Positions 36,100 to 46,086 of a stretch of DNA of 64,000 nt are shown piece by piece. A program made the translations under genes and the position numbers. The stretch spans positions 1 to 64,000 of the forward strand of contig NZ_BMEC01000013.1 in the NCBI RefSeq assembly GCF_014636295.1, given 5' to 3'. The stretch's first letter is position 1; the number at the start of each line of letters is the position of its first letter. The DNA comes from Marivirga lumbricoides. Lineage in GTDB: Bacteria > Bacteroidota > Bacteroidia > Cytophagales > Cyclobacteriaceae. The notes beneath the pieces are model-generated. The model saw nothing but the letters and a program-made list of their open reading frames with translations. It searched no databases and was not told the DNA's origin.

Positions 36100-39000
36100 A
36101 TGAAAGAAACCTCACAACGTTCAGTGAACGAGCCTATTGCTATAGTTGGTATGTCATGCCGATTTCCCAATGCAGATAATCTAAGTTCATTCTGGAAATT
36201 ATTAGTTGAAGGAAAAGATACCATTACTGAAATTCCGAGCGAAAGATGGGAGAATAAGAATTACTATGATCCAGACCCTTTAGCCGACAGGAAATCCATT
36301 CAGAAACATGCCTCTATGTTGAAGAACATTCATGACATAGATTCTTTTTTCTTTAACATTTCTCCTGCTGAGGCAATAGAAATGAGCCCTTCTCAAAAGC
36401 TTATGCTGGAATTAGTGTGGGAAGCGATGGAGGATTCAGGCATACCGGTTGACCAAATTCAGGGGAAAAATGTGGGTGTTTACATAGGAAACATCTGGAA
36501 CGACTTTGAGCACCTTAGAAAACATAAAAATGCCTCGGTAACAAGCCATTCCGCTGTTGGTCAGTCAACTAACGTAATTGCTAACAGGGTTTCTTTTTTT
36601 AATGGTTTTACCGGCCCCAGCCTTGTATTAGACACGGGATGTTCCTCTTCTCTTGTTGCTTTACATCTAGCTTGTCAAAGTCTATTGGACGGTTCTTCCA
36701 GTACCGCAATAGTAGGAGGAATTAACCATATTCTTGATCCTGACCAGAACGTTTTGCTTTCCAAATTTGGAGGTCTATCTAAAAAAGGAAAGTGTAGCAC
36801 CTTCGATGCCGATGCCGATGGTTTTGTGCGCGGAGAAGGAGCAGGCGTATTAATGTTGAAAAAATTATCAGATGCTGAGAGGGATGGTGACAAGATACAC
36901 GCTCTAATAAGAGGTACTTCTGTGAATAATAATGGCTTTAACGTTAACTTGCCTGCTACAAGCATTTCAGGTCAACTACAATCATTAGCTGAAGCCTTTG
37001 AGAATTCAGGAATTGCTCCTAATGAAGTTCACTATGTGGAAGCTCATGGCACCGGTACAAAATTAGGAGACCCAACAGAGACAAAAGCGCTTGGGAAATT
37101 TTTTAGCCAGGGCAGAAACAAAAAGTTAAGAATTGGCTCCGTTAAAACAAATATTGGCCATTTAGAAGCTGCAGCAGGAATAGCAGGATTGTTCAAGGTA
37201 GTGCTAAGCATGCAAAACAAAAAACTTCCTCCAAGCCTAAATTTTAAAACTCCAAACCCTGATATTCCATTTGAGGAATTAAAATTAGAAGTTCAGCACA
37301 CTGTGGGAGAATGGCCTTCAGAAGCTGGAGAAACATTAAAAGCAGGCGTTAACTCCTTTGGTTGGGGAGGTACAAATGCGCATACAATCATTGAAGAATA
37401 TAAAGGAAAAGCTGAGATTGAAGAAGAGACAATCCCCATCATTAAAAAATACTGCCTTCCTGTTTCGGCAAAATCTCCTGAGGCACTGCAAAAATACGCC
37501 TCTTCTTACAAAGAGCTTTTGGAAACTGCCGATGAAGATAATTTCAGGAAAATCTGTACTGCAGCAGCCCTTGTAAAACCAAATTTTGAGTATCGTGTAG
37601 TTTTTTCAGGCGATAGCAAAAAAGACATACTTCTTAATATCGATGATTTTCTTCAAAACCAGGAATCTTCTGAGGGGCTAAAAAAGAAAATCACTGAGAA
37701 AGATAAAATAGTATTTGTGTTCCCGGGTCAAGGCTCTCAATGGTTAGGCATGGGAAAAGAGTTAATGGAAAAAGAGCCTGTTTTCCGGGAGTGGATTGAA
37801 AAGTTTGATGAAGCTTACAGTGCGCATTGTGACTGGAAATTGATAGATGAACTTTTTGCGGATGCTAACAGCAGTCGCATGAACGAAATCAATGTAATAC
37901 AACCTGCCTTATGCGCCATTCAGGTAGCCTTGGCCAAGTTATGGATGTCATGGGGCATTAACCCAAACGCTGTTACGGGTCATAGCATGGGAGAAGTAGC
38001 TGCTGCCTTTATTGCAGGATCTTTAAATATTAATGAAGCAGCTTCCATTATCTGTACAAGAAGTAAGCTTATGAAAAGTGTGAGTGGAAAAGGTGGAGCT
38101 ATGATGGTCACCGAACTCACTAAGGCACAGGCTGAGGAAGTTGTAAGCCGATATCCAAATCTATCGCTTGCAGTAAATAATAGTCCGAAATCAACGGTTC
38201 TATCAGGTGATAGCCAGTCCATTGATTTAGTATTTAAAGAATTAGAGGAAAAAGATTTATTCTGCAGATTGGTGAAAGTAGATGTTGCTTCTCACAGTCA
38301 GCAAATGGATCCACTTAAAAAAGACCTGAAAGAAGCTTTAAGCCAATTAAAACCCACTGCATCTTCTATTGACCTATACTCCACTGTGAAAAGCAGGTTG
38401 GTTGAAGGATTAGAGTTAGATGCGGATTATTGGGTGAATAACTTGAGAGGTACTGTTGAGTTCGCTCAGGTTACGGAACAACTCATTTCTGAAGGGCATA
38501 CTATCTTTGTTGAAGTAAGTCCTCATCCTGTACTATTAAATGCCATTAATGAATGTGCCGACTATCTGAAGGAAGATATACATGCAATCCCTTCTATTTT
38601 CAGGGAAAAAGATGAACAAAAAGCTATTTACAATAACCTCTCAGAATTATTTATCCGAGGTTTCCAATTAAACTGGTCACAACTATATGGGACACCTAAA
38701 GCCCCAAAAGTTAATCTGCCATCCTATCCTTTTCAAAGGGAAAGATATGAGTTGGAGGATCTTTCTAATGAATTGACAGCCCAAAGTAATACCTCTTCTA
38801 AATTCCCTCTTTTAGGAGAACAAATTAAATTAGCAGGTATTAACGGATTATACTTTTGGGAAACCAGAATCAGTTTATCCGCCTTTCCATTCCTGAGGGA
38901 CCACCAGGTAAATGACACACCAGTGTTTCCAGGAGCTGCCTATGCAGAACTTATTTTTGAGGCGGCTTCTCAGATTTATGGCAGTGGCTTTCCTATGGTT

Positions 39001-42000
39001 AAAAATTTAACTTTCATCAATTCATTAAGCTTTGCTGAAAATGAAGTAAAGAAAGTGCAGCTTAGGGTAAAAGAGCAAGACAAAAGAAGTGCTTCTTTCG
39101 AGTTTTTCACTGCTGATAATATTGATAGTAATGAACAGTGGCTGAAGCTTGCAGAGGGAGAGCTACAGATTTATTCAGGAATTTCCCAGAACGACAAGTA
39201 TGAAAGCCTTTCCCAATTTGAAGGTTTTAAAGGGGTAGATTTCTACCAAAAAATCAGCGCTACGCTAGGAATTAATTATCAAATGTATTTCCAGGGAATA
39301 CAGGAACTTCATTATAAAAAAGGAACTCGTTTTAATAAAGTAGATTTTACACTCAGACCAGACTACCGAATTGCAGAAAGTGCAGAGAAGTACAAAATCC
39401 ATCCCGCATTATTGGATGCCTGTTTTCAGACAATATTCTATGATGTAGTGGGAGGTACTGAAGCTAATAGAACTACCTTCTTAACCGGAATAGACGATAT
39501 CCAACTGCTGGGTAAAATTGACTTTTCCGCTGAACTAAAAGGTAATGCACGATTACATGCTCCTGTTATTGATGCAAATAGAGGGACTATTACCCTTGCG
39601 GCAGATATTCTGATTACAAATGAAGATGGAAGTGAGGTACTGAAGGTTACGGGACTAAAAGCAAAAGTAATTGACTCTCAGCTCATAAGCTCCGAACAAG
39701 ACAAACTGAAAAATTGGATATATGCTGTAAACTGGAAGAGAAAGCAGATATCTGACAAAATTACTCCTCATACAAATCAAACCTGGATTTTAATGGGGGA
39801 CCTGTATGGATTGAGTACCATATTATTGGATAAAATAAATGAATCCGGAATTCATTTTATACATGTTACGCCAGGGCAGTCATTCCAGAAAAAATCCGGC
39901 TCTGACTACACCTTAAACTATAGCAAACCTGAAGAGTATAGTAGATTCTTAAAACTGGTTTATAATGATTACTCTTCTATAGCAGGTGTACTTCATATGG
40001 GAGCTGTATACTACCCATCAAGTGAGGTAATGCTTACTGCTGAGGAAATAGAAAAAGAACAAACTTATGGTAGCCTCAGTATTATCAACCTTTTCCAGCA
40101 ACTGGAAAGTTTGAAGTTAATGGAAGTACCACATGTGGCTATTGTAACGAACGGTATAGAAACAGTTGGGGAGGATTCGCATCCTGCAGAAGTAGTGCAT
40201 GCTCCTGTTTGTGGAATAGCCCGGGTAGCAGCAAATGAATTATCACAATATAAAGTAAAAAGGATTGACCTGAGCTTGCACCCTATGATGGACGAAATTG
40301 ATCAGTTGCTGGCCAATTTATCCAACTATACAACCGATGATAGGGAAATAGCACTCAGAGGTCGCGAATGCTACGCACCTGAATTGTCACTACCTCAAGT
40401 AACCGAAACCACCTTACATGAGCCGGCAAGTTTTTCTGATGAAGGCACTTATTTGGTGACAGGCTACAGAGGGTTAGCGTTTTCCTATATTGAATGGATG
40501 ATTGCCAAAGGCGCCAGAAATTTTGCTTTACTCAGTAGAAGTGGAAAAGCAAGCGAAACAGTAGCTGCCAAAATGCGCAGCTATGAAAAAAATGGTTGCA
40601 GATTCAATATTATCAAAGCAGATATAGCAGATTACAATGCAGTTAAAAATGCTCTTGATACTATTGATGCATCAATGCCAAAGTTGCGTGGAATTATACA
40701 TGCAGCAGGAGTAATAGAAGCAGGCAGCATCAATGATATAACCGAGCAAGACTATCTCGGTACTTTAAGCCCTAAAATGAAAGGTGCCTGGAATCTTCAT
40801 TTGCTTACAAAAGACATCCCGTTAGATTGCTTTGTCTTATTCTCTTCTGCATCTTCCTTAATAGGACTTAGCGGGCAGGCAGGTTATGTGGCTGCAAACA
40901 GCTTTCTTGATAGCCTGGCCCATACCAGAAAGCAAAGCGGGCTTACCGCTTTAAGCATCAATTGGGGTGTAATTAAGGATGTTGGAATGGTTGCTGACAA
41001 TGATCATTTAGAAAAATATGCTGATGCGGAAGGTTTCGAGTCAGTTGTTTCTAAAGATGCAATGGAAGTTCTGGATTCTGTTTACAATAGTGGAAAAGCC
41101 CAGCTGGGAGTACTTAAACTTAATGCTGGTAAAATGGCTATTTACTACTCCGCTTTAGCCAGCACCAATTATTTTAAAGGCCTTCTGGAAAGTGATCAGA
41201 TGAGCGATTCTGAAAAGAAAGAAAGTTTTCTGAATGCCTATACAAAACTAGTTACTACAGATGAGAAAGAAGAAGCATTAATTACACTTGTTACTCAAAT
41301 AGTAGCTAAAATTGTGAAATCTCCTGCTTCTAAAATTAAAAGTTCAATGACTTTTAAAGGTTTAGGAATTGATTCTCTCATGGCCATTCAAGTGAGAAAC
41401 TTACTTGAGAAAAACCTGGAAACAAAGCTATCTGTCGCATTGTTCTGGAGCCATCCCAGCATTAAAGAATATTCCAGCTTTTTAGTTAATAAACTAGAGG
41501 AAGAGTTGGAGCAAAGCAATTCTGCTGAAGGTGTAGAATCCGAAGGAGATGTGATGATAGATTTATTTCACATTCCTTATCCAAAACCAGATGCTTCTCA
41601 AAGAATTATCTGTTTTCATGACGCAGGAGGAAGCGCTTCCTTATATGATAAGTGGGCAGACTACCTTGACGATAGCTTAGAATTGGTGGTAGTAGAACTT
41701 CCGGGAAGAGGAAAGAATTTTGAGGCCAGCGCTTATAAAAATATAAATAGGCTCATAGAAGATCTGCAGGATCAGGTACAACTATATTTTGATAAGCCAT
41801 TTGCCTTTTTTGGACATAGCATGGGTGGTTTGCTAGCTTTTGAGTTAACCAAAAAACTTCTTGTTGAAAACCAACCTATACCGAGCAATCTTTTTGTTTC
41901 TTCTACACCGCAACTTTCCAGCTATGATAAAGAACAAATTAGTCCTAAATCCTCAGATGAGCGCTTGATGGACCTGTTTCCATATCTTAAAACTAACAAT

Positions 42001-42303
42001 GGAGAAGCAGGCAGTATGGAAGGAGCCAAAATAATGATGGGTATTCTTAAGGCGGATCTGGAATTATTAAGTAATTATCAATATCAAAAAGCAGCCCCTA
42101 TCCCGATTTCTATTACTGCAATTCATGGCATAGATGATCCAAGGGTGAAACATGAGCAGATGGAAATGTGGAAAGAGGAAACTGTCAATTCTTTTGACCT
42201 TTACACTAGACCGGGAGGCCATAGATACATTGAAAATGAAAATTTATTCGTTACCTCGTTGATCAAAAACAAATTGTGCAACTTGGTTTATATAGAAAAA
42301 TAG
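36100..42303 (+). CDS. one-module type I polyketide synthase, KS-AT-DH-KR-ACP-TE
   Basis: A 2067-aa multienzyme. KS (about 12-435): active Cys181 in DTGCSSS, His316 in EAHGTGT and His354 in NIGHLEAAAG. AT (about 538-830): GQGSQ, active Ser629 in GHSMGE, and VASH at 729-732 where malonyl AT usually has HAFH and methylmalonyl AT YASH, so the extender unit is unclear. DH (about 900-1190): His935 and P944, with D939 in place of the usual glycine of HxxxGxxxxP, plus HPALLDACFQ at 1101-1110. KR (about 1205-1650): Lys1559 or Lys1561, Ser85/86 region of VLFSSASS, Tyr1596 and Asn1600 are present, but the NADPH loop reads TGYRGLAF at 1454-1461 instead of TGGxGxLG. ACP: GIDSLM with Ser1759. TE (about 1835-2067): GHSMGG Ser1907, Asp2012/2013, His2041, of type II TE style. 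There is no enoyl reductase or methyltransferase. Lone modules of this kind can act iteratively; the product is unknown. Transcribed with the next two genes. Confidence 0.95.
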   Translation: MKETSQRSVNEPIAIVGMSCRFPNADNLSSFWKLLVEGKDTITEIPSERWENKNYYDPDPLADRKSIQKHASMLKNIHDIDSFFFNISPAEAIEMSPSQKLMLELVWEAMEDSGIPVDQIQGKNVGVYIGNIWNDFEHLRKHKNASVTSHSAVGQSTNVIANRVSFFNGFTGPSLVLDTGCSSSLVALHLACQSLLDGSSSTAIVGGINHILDPDQNVLLSKFGGLSKKGKCSTFDADADGFVRGEGAGVLMLKKLSDAERDGDKIHALIRGTSVNNNGFNVNLPATSISGQLQSLAEAFENSGIAPNEVHYVEAHGTGTKLGDPTETKALGKFFSQGRNKKLRIGSVKTNIGHLEAAAGIAGLFKVVLSMQNKKLPPSLNFKTPNPDIPFEELKLEVQHTVGEWPSEAGETLKAGVNSFGWGGTNAHTIIEEYKGKAEIEEETIPIIKKYCLPVSAKSPEALQKYASSYKELLETADEDNFRKICTAAALVKPNFEYRVVFSGDSKKDILLNIDDFLQNQESSEGLKKKITEKDKIVFVFPGQGSQWLGMGKELMEKEPVFREWIEKFDEAYSAHCDWKLIDELFADANSSRMNEINVIQPALCAIQVALAKLWMSWGINPNAVTGHSMGEVAAAFIAGSLNINEAASIICTRSKLMKSVSGKGGAMMVTELTKAQAEEVVSRYPNLSLAVNNSPKSTVLSGDSQSIDLVFKELEEKDLFCRLVKVDVASHSQQMDPLKKDLKEALSQLKPTASSIDLYSTVKSRLVEGLELDADYWVNNLRGTVEFAQVTEQLISEGHTIFVEVSPHPVLLNAINECADYLKEDIHAIPSIFREKDEQKAIYNNLSELFIRGFQLNWSQLYGTPKAPKVNLPSYPFQRERYELEDLSNELTAQSNTSSKFPLLGEQIKLAGINGLYFWETRISLSAFPFLRDHQVNDTPVFPGAAYAELIFEAASQIYGSGFPMVKNLTFINSLSFAENEVKKVQLRVKEQDKRSASFEFFTADNIDSNEQWLKLAEGELQIYSGISQNDKYESLSQFEGFKGVDFYQKISATLGINYQMYFQGIQELHYKKGTRFNKVDFTLRPDYRIAESAEKYKIHPALLDACFQTIFYDVVGGTEANRTTFLTGIDDIQLLGKIDFSAELKGNARLHAPVIDANRGTITLAADILITNEDGSEVLKVTGLKAKVIDSQLISSEQDKLKNWIYAVNWKRKQISDKITPHTNQTWILMGDLYGLSTILLDKINESGIHFIHVTPGQSFQKKSGSDYTLNYSKPEEYSRFLKLVYNDYSSIAGVLHMGAVYYPSSEVMLTAEEIEKEQTYGSLSIINLFQQLESLKLMEVPHVAIVTNGIETVGEDSHPAEVVHAPVCGIARVAANELSQYKVKRIDLSLHPMMDEIDQLLANLSNYTTDDREIALRGRECYAPELSLPQVTETTLHEPASFSDEGTYLVTGYRGLAFSYIEWMIAKGARNFALLSRSGKASETVAAKMRSYEKNGCRFNIIKADIADYNAVKNALDTIDASMPKLRGIIHAAGVIEAGSINDITEQDYLGTLSPKMKGAWNLHLLTKDIPLDCFVLFSSASSLIGLSGQAGYVAANSFLDSLAHTRKQSGLTALSINWGVIKDVGMVADNDHLEKYADAEGFESVVSKDAMEVLDSVYNSGKAQLGVLKLNAGKMAIYYSALASTNYFKGLLESDQMSDSEKKESFLNAYTKLVTTDEKEEALITLVTQIVAKIVKSPASKIKSSMTFKGLGIDSLMAIQVRNLLEKNLETKLSVALFWSHPSIKEYSSFLVNKLEEELEQSNSAEGVESEGDVMIDLFHIPYPKPDASQRIICFHDAGGSASLYDKWADYLDDSLELVVVELPGRGKNFEASAYKNINRLIEDLQDQVQLYFDKPFAFFGHSMGGLLAFELTKKLLVENQPIPSNLFVSSTPQLSSYDKEQISPKSSDERLMDLFPYLKTNNGEAGSMEGAKIMMGILKADLELLSNYQYQKAAPIPISITAIHGIDDPRVKHEQMEMWKEETVNSFDLYTRPGGHRYIENENLFVTSLIKNKLCNLVYIEK

Positions 42304-42307
42304 TAAA

Positions 42308-42748
42308 ATGAAAATGAAATCAATCAAGGAGCAAATTATAGGTACCTGGAAATTTGTGTCATGGGTATATACAAATGAAAAAAATGAAACAGTACATTAT
42401 TTTGAAGAAGGTTCGGAAGGAGTGCTAATGTATGATGAAGCCGGTAATATGAATGCCCAGATTATGAGACCGGGAAGAAGTACATTTAAATCAGGTGCTA
42501 TTGCAGGAGGAACAAAAGAAGAAACTAAAGAAGCTTTTGATAGCTACCTGGCCTATTTTGGTAAATACTATGAGACTGAGCCTGGAAAAATAATACATAA
42601 GGTAGAAGGAGCCCTGTTTCCTAACTGGTTAGGCAATGAACAAATCAGATATGGTGAAATAGTAGATGATAAGTTAATTATTAAAACACAACCTATTTCA
42701 GCTCCTTACGGTGAAATTGTTTTTACCGTAACATGGAAAAGAAAATAA
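42308..42748 (+). CDS. lipocalin-like protein (Lipocalin_5 type)
   Basis: A 146-aa protein with no signal peptide. IKEQIIGTWKFVSWVYTNEKNE is the GxW start of the lipocalin-like fold, followed by EGVLMYDEAGNMNAQIMRPGR and the closing VTWKRK strand, as in PF13924 proteins. A small hydrophobic ligand such as a polyketide or acyl chain would fit the fold. The start lies 4 bp after the PKS stop, so the genes are almost certainly co-transcribed and perhaps coupled; a role in binding, folding or transfer of the PKS product is inferred. Confidence 0.78.
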   Translation: MKMKSIKEQIIGTWKFVSWVYTNEKNETVHYFEEGSEGVLMYDEAGNMNAQIMRPGRSTFKSGAIAGGTKEETKEAFDSYLAYFGKYYETEPGKIIHKVEGALFPNWLGNEQIRYGEIVDDKLIIKTQPISAPYGEIVFTVTWKRK

Positions 42749-42782
42749 TAAAAGTTCAACTATTTACAATTAAAAAATAATT

Positions 42783-43169
42783 ATGGAAAAATTACACAAA
42801 GCAAAAAACATTGAAATTTACTATGATAAAGAAAATGGCTACATGTACTGCGATTGGATAGGCTTTCAAAACAAAGCATCCATTATGGAGTCAGGAAAAG
42901 TTATTTTAGATTTTGTTAAAAAGAATAAATATACCAAAATTTTGAATGACAACACCAAGGTAACGGGCCCCTGGCAGGATGCCGCTGAATGGACTTCCAC
43001 TGTTTGGTTTCCTGAAATGATTAAAGCAGGATTACAAAATTTTGCATGGGTATTCTCATCAAACATTTTTGCTGAACTTTCAGCTAAAAAAGCAATGCCT
43101 GCATCTGATGTAATTAAATCTTTTCTATCTGTAAATGATGCGAAAGGTTGGTTAATAGAGCAAAACTAA
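42783..43169 (+). CDS. SpoIIAA/SEC14-like small protein
   Basis: A 128-aa soluble protein of a kind found widely in Bacteroidota: IEIYYDKENGYMYCDWIGFQ, then SGKVILDFVKKNKYTKILNDNTKVTGPWQDAAEW and a C-terminal SDVIKSFLSVNDAKGWL. The layout matches STAS/SEC14-like (SpoIIAA-like) domains. Function is not established. It follows the lipocalin gene by 34 bp and precedes a strong terminator, so it is the last gene of the PKS transcript. Whether it belongs to the pathway is unproven. Confidence 0.55.
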   Translation: MEKLHKAKNIEIYYDKENGYMYCDWIGFQNKASIMESGKVILDFVKKNKYTKILNDNTKVTGPWQDAAEWTSTVWFPEMIKAGLQNFAWVFSSNIFAELSAKKAMPASDVIKSFLSVNDAKGWLIEQN

Positions 43170-43207
43170 GATTACTTTCCGTATACTAGTTTCAATATAA
43201 GAAAGGT

Positions 43208-43240
43208 TGGCGCTTATTATTAATAGGCGCCATTTTTTTT
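43208..43240 (+). terminator. Rho-independent terminator of the PKS transcript
   Basis: An 11-bp stem TGGCGCTTATT/AATAGGCGCCA (one G-T pair) with a 3-base loop is followed by eight T residues. It lies 39 bp after the stop of the SpoIIAA-like gene and closes the PKS operon. Confidence 0.9.
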
Positions 43241-43311
43241 AAATAGAATTATATTTTTGACAGCTTATATGTCACATTATCCCGCTTTTTCATTACAATG
43301 AGACTATGGCC

Positions 43312-43344
43312 AAAAAAAAGAGACCACTTATTAAAGCAGTCTCT
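43312..43344 (-). terminator. Rho-independent terminator of the esterase gene
   Basis: On the minus strand AGAGAC (43344-43339) pairs with GTCTCT (43324-43319), with partial pairing inside, and eight T residues follow (43319-43312). It lies about 58 bp after the stop of the minus-strand lipoprotein esterase gene. Confidence 0.75.
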
Positions 43345-43401
43345 CAGGTATTTTATTTCATATTAAAAAAGGATAAGAACGGGAGATTTAATCAGAAATA
43401 A

Positions 43402-44301
43402 CTATTCCGGTCTTTCGAATTGAAACATCCAATCATAAAGACTCATATCAAAAGGATCATATTTGGAATCTACAGTACCCATACCCTCTCCATTATAGGT
43501 TCTAGTCCATACATCATGGCCTACATTGTTATATACAGAGATTTTCGCCCTATGAACCGGCACCGGCTGTTGCTCGTTATAAAGCCTTACAAATTCTTTA
43601 GAGGTACTCACATTTGCCCCGTCCTTATCTCCAACAAATACCCAAACAGGTGTATTTCGTGATTTTTCAACACCCTTTTTAGCTCCATATGCAGCAACAG
43701 GCGCGGCTGCGGCAATATAATTAACAGAATCTTCTACATTGGTCAAATAATCATATACACCATTTCCACCATGACTTAAGCCGGTAAGGTAAATTCTCCT
43801 TTTATTAATTCTATAGCTGCTTAAGAGATGTTCTATAAATTCTTTTAAATTATCTGCATCTCCAGCACCCCAGTTATTTGCATTTCCAGTAGTCCCATGA
43901 TACTGAGGGGAAACAACGATCATAGGATATGTAGTACTCCACTCACCTTTTTCAATCATCTTCGGAGGGCCATTTCTAAGCACTTTATCCAATATTTCAG
44001 GATTATCAGTACCATCTCCTCTTTCTGATTTACCATGGAGAAATACCATTACCGGGTAATTTGCCTTACTTTCATTATAACCTCCCGGTAGATAAATATA
44101 ATAACCAAAAGCAGCACTCGTAGAGCCTAAAACTTTTGCTATATGTACTCCACCAGTATCTTCAGGTAAACTTGCCAACGAATCATCAACAGAAGAAACC
44201 GATGGTTCATTTGTTTCATCATCACTACAACTTAGTAAAATGCTTAAAAACAGAGCAGGAACTAAGAACTTTAATCTTCGACTTAAGTAGTTCATCTTCA
44301 A
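43402..44301 (-). CDS. lipoprotein alpha/beta-hydrolase (esterase/peptidase-like)
   Basis: A 299-aa lipoprotein: MKMNYLSRRLKFLVPALFLS and LLSC give the lipobox with Cys25, followed by SDDETNE, an acidic tract like the surface-export signal of Bacteroidota lipoproteins. The hydrolase core has YPVMVFLHGKSERGDG (oxyanion loop), GLSHGG with nucleophile Ser176, and a terminal VGHDVWTRTY carrying the catalytic histidine. This layout fits predicted peptidases and feruloyl/acetyl-esterase-like enzymes of the dienelactone-hydrolase clan. Substrate unknown; a plant or algal polysaccharide ester is plausible. Single gene with its own terminator. Confidence 0.8.
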   Translation of the reverse strand: MKMNYLSRRLKFLVPALFLSILLSCSDDETNEPSVSSVDDSLASLPEDTGGVHIAKVLGSTSAAFGYYIYLPGGYNESKANYPVMVFLHGKSERGDGTDNPEILDKVLRNGPPKMIEKGEWSTTYPMIVVSPQYHGTTGNANNWGAGDADNLKEFIEHLLSSYRINKRRIYLTGLSHGGNGVYDYLTNVEDSVNYIAAAAPVAAYGAKKGVEKSRNTPVWVFVGDKDGANVSTSKEFVRLYNEQQPVPVHRAKISVYNNVGHDVWTRTYNGEGMGTVDSKYDPFDMSLYDWMFQFERPE

Positions 44302-44743
44302 GATATTTAATTTATTTATTGATTAAACTTTGGTAAAACTATAAAATGTATTTTACAATTTTTTAATAGAATTAATCACATTATTACATAGGTAAATGAC
44401 CCCGTTCATTAACTTCTTTAAAGAGATCAACATCCTGAAATAATAGACAAACCCCTATAGAGTAAGATAAATGATTAAAAATGTATGATTGACGGTACTT
44501 AACGTACATGAAAAGATTTAAAAATTTAAATAACTGATAATGAAAAAGTTACTCCGATTAATACTCCTGAACAAGATTTTTATACTTATGCCTGTTGTCT
44601 AAATCCCGCTCTAATCATAGTTTTATAAAAGAAGGAATACTTGTGAAATCAATTTCATAGTAAATTAGAAAGCGAATGTACTTGAAGTAAAATAAGATTG
44701 TGAATTGTTTTAATTTCTGCTCTCAAAGAAATTATCCTAAATC
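44302..44743. other. intergenic, no clear gene
   Basis: About 440 bp of AT-rich DNA. A 20-codon frame at 44540-44602 (MKKLLRLILLNKIF then ILMPVV) resembles the beginning of a signal peptide and stops at once; it may be a relic. No other recognisable feature. Confidence 0.4.
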
Positions 44744-44777
44744 AAAAAAGCCCGGAGTGATCACTCAGGGCTTTTTT
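44744..44777. terminator. bidirectional terminator after proA
   Basis: AAAAAAGCCC-x-GAGTGA and its complement TCACTC-x-GGGCTTTTTT form a 17-position stem with one mismatch and no spare loop bases beyond the turn; T-runs exist on both strands. It lies 26 bp past the proA stop and closes the proline operon. Confidence 0.9.
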
Positions 44778-44802
44778 GGACTAGTCACTACAGTTGGGTA
44801 AG

Positions 44803-46002
44803 CTATTTTCTTATTTGCCCATCCCCAAGCACATAATACTTATTAGTTACTAATTGCTTTAAGCCTAATGGCCCTCTATGGTGTAATTTGTCAGTACTGA
44901 TGGCCAGTTCTGCTCCAACTCCCATCTGTCCGCCATCTGTAAAGCGCGTAGAAGCATTATGATAGACCGCTGCGCTATCAATTTGTTCCATAAATTTTTC
45001 TGCATCTTCTCTATTCTCTGTGAGAATAATATTGGAATGTCCTCCTGAGTAAGTGTTGATGAAGTCAATTGCATTATCAAGCCCATCTACTGAAGAAATA
45101 GCAGCTTTCATTGCTAAAAATTCTTCATACCAAATCTCATCATCTACTATTTTATCATCAGTTTTCAGCACATCAATTACCGAGCTATCGGCTACAACAT
45201 ACACTCCTTTTTCACTAAGAACGCTCTCAATTTTTTGCAAAGTTTGCTCAAATTGAGGGTGATTTTTGTCTACCAGGATTTTATCCAATGCATTGCAACC
45301 TGAAATTTTATCTGTTTTAGCATTTACAATTACAGGAATAACTTTTTCCATATCAGCATCAGGCGCTACATAAGCGAAGTTATTACCTCTTCCACTTACC
45401 AATACTGCACATTTAGCATGCTGCTTTACAAAGTCGATCAATCTTTCGCCTCCTCTCGGCACAATTAAGTCCAGCGGCTGATCAGGGTTTCTCAGGAATT
45501 CCTGAGTGGTGGCCCTGTCCATTTTAAGATACTGAATCCAATCCTCGCCTAATCCATTATCTTTCAGAGATTTATGCCAGCACTCTACTAATGCTTCATT
45601 ACTATTATGCGCTTCTTTACCTCCTTTAAGTAAAATTTTGTTATTTGCTTTAAATGCCAAAACCGCTGCTTCTATTGTTACATCCGGCCTCGATTCATAA
45701 ATAATCATAATTGTACCGAAGGGCGCAGTTTTATTGGTGATGCTCAATCCGTTTTCTAATGTATCAGCACTTATAGTTGTCCCTACAGGGTCATCCTGAG
45801 CCTTCACCTCTTTTACCGCTCTGATCATATCATCTACTTTCGCATCATTCACAACCAAGCGATCATAGAGTGCCTGATCATCACGATCAAAAGCTTCCAA
45901 ATCTTTTTTGTTAGCTGCAATAATTGCTTGCCTGTCGCTATCCAGGTAATTGATCATTGATTGCAGCACTGCATTTTTTATATCGGTGTTTAATAATTTC
46001 AT
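44803..46002 (-). CDS. proA: gamma-glutamyl phosphate reductase
   Basis: A 399-aa aldehyde-dehydrogenase-fold enzyme. APFGTIMIIYESRPDVTIEAAVLAFKANN, LLKGGKEAHNSNEAL and IVPRGGERLIDFV are ProA signatures; the catalytic cysteine is in KISGCNALDKI. It reduces gamma-glutamyl phosphate with NADPH to glutamate semialdehyde, the second step of proline synthesis. It is the last gene of proC-proB-proA, 84 bp after proB. Confidence 0.95.
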   Translation of the reverse strand: MKLLNTDIKNAVLQSMINYLDSDRQAIIAANKKDLEAFDRDDQALYDRLVVNDAKVDDMIRAVKEVKAQDDPVGTTISADTLENGLSITNKTAPFGTIMIIYESRPDVTIEAAVLAFKANNKILLKGGKEAHNSNEALVECWHKSLKDNGLGEDWIQYLKMDRATTQEFLRNPDQPLDLIVPRGGERLIDFVKQHAKCAVLVSGRGNNFAYVAPDADMEKVIPVIVNAKTDKISGCNALDKILVDKNHPQFEQTLQKIESVLSEKGVYVVADSSVIDVLKTDDKIVDDEIWYEEFLAMKAAISSVDGLDNAIDFINTYSGGHSNIILTENREDAEKFMEQIDSAAVYHNASTRFTDGGQMGVGAELAISTDKLHHRGPLGLKQLVTNKYYVLGDGQIRK

Positions 46003-46086
46003 ATTTTACTGTTTTAATGGTCATCACCATCCCCAATTCCCGGAGATGGAATTCTCAATAATTTTCTATTCCTTCCGAAGGAAAAA

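Noticed and set aside
44540-44602. 20-codon frame resembling a signal-peptide start
   Set aside because: It stops at once and the following DNA does not continue any protein. It may be a relic but cannot be supported as a gene.
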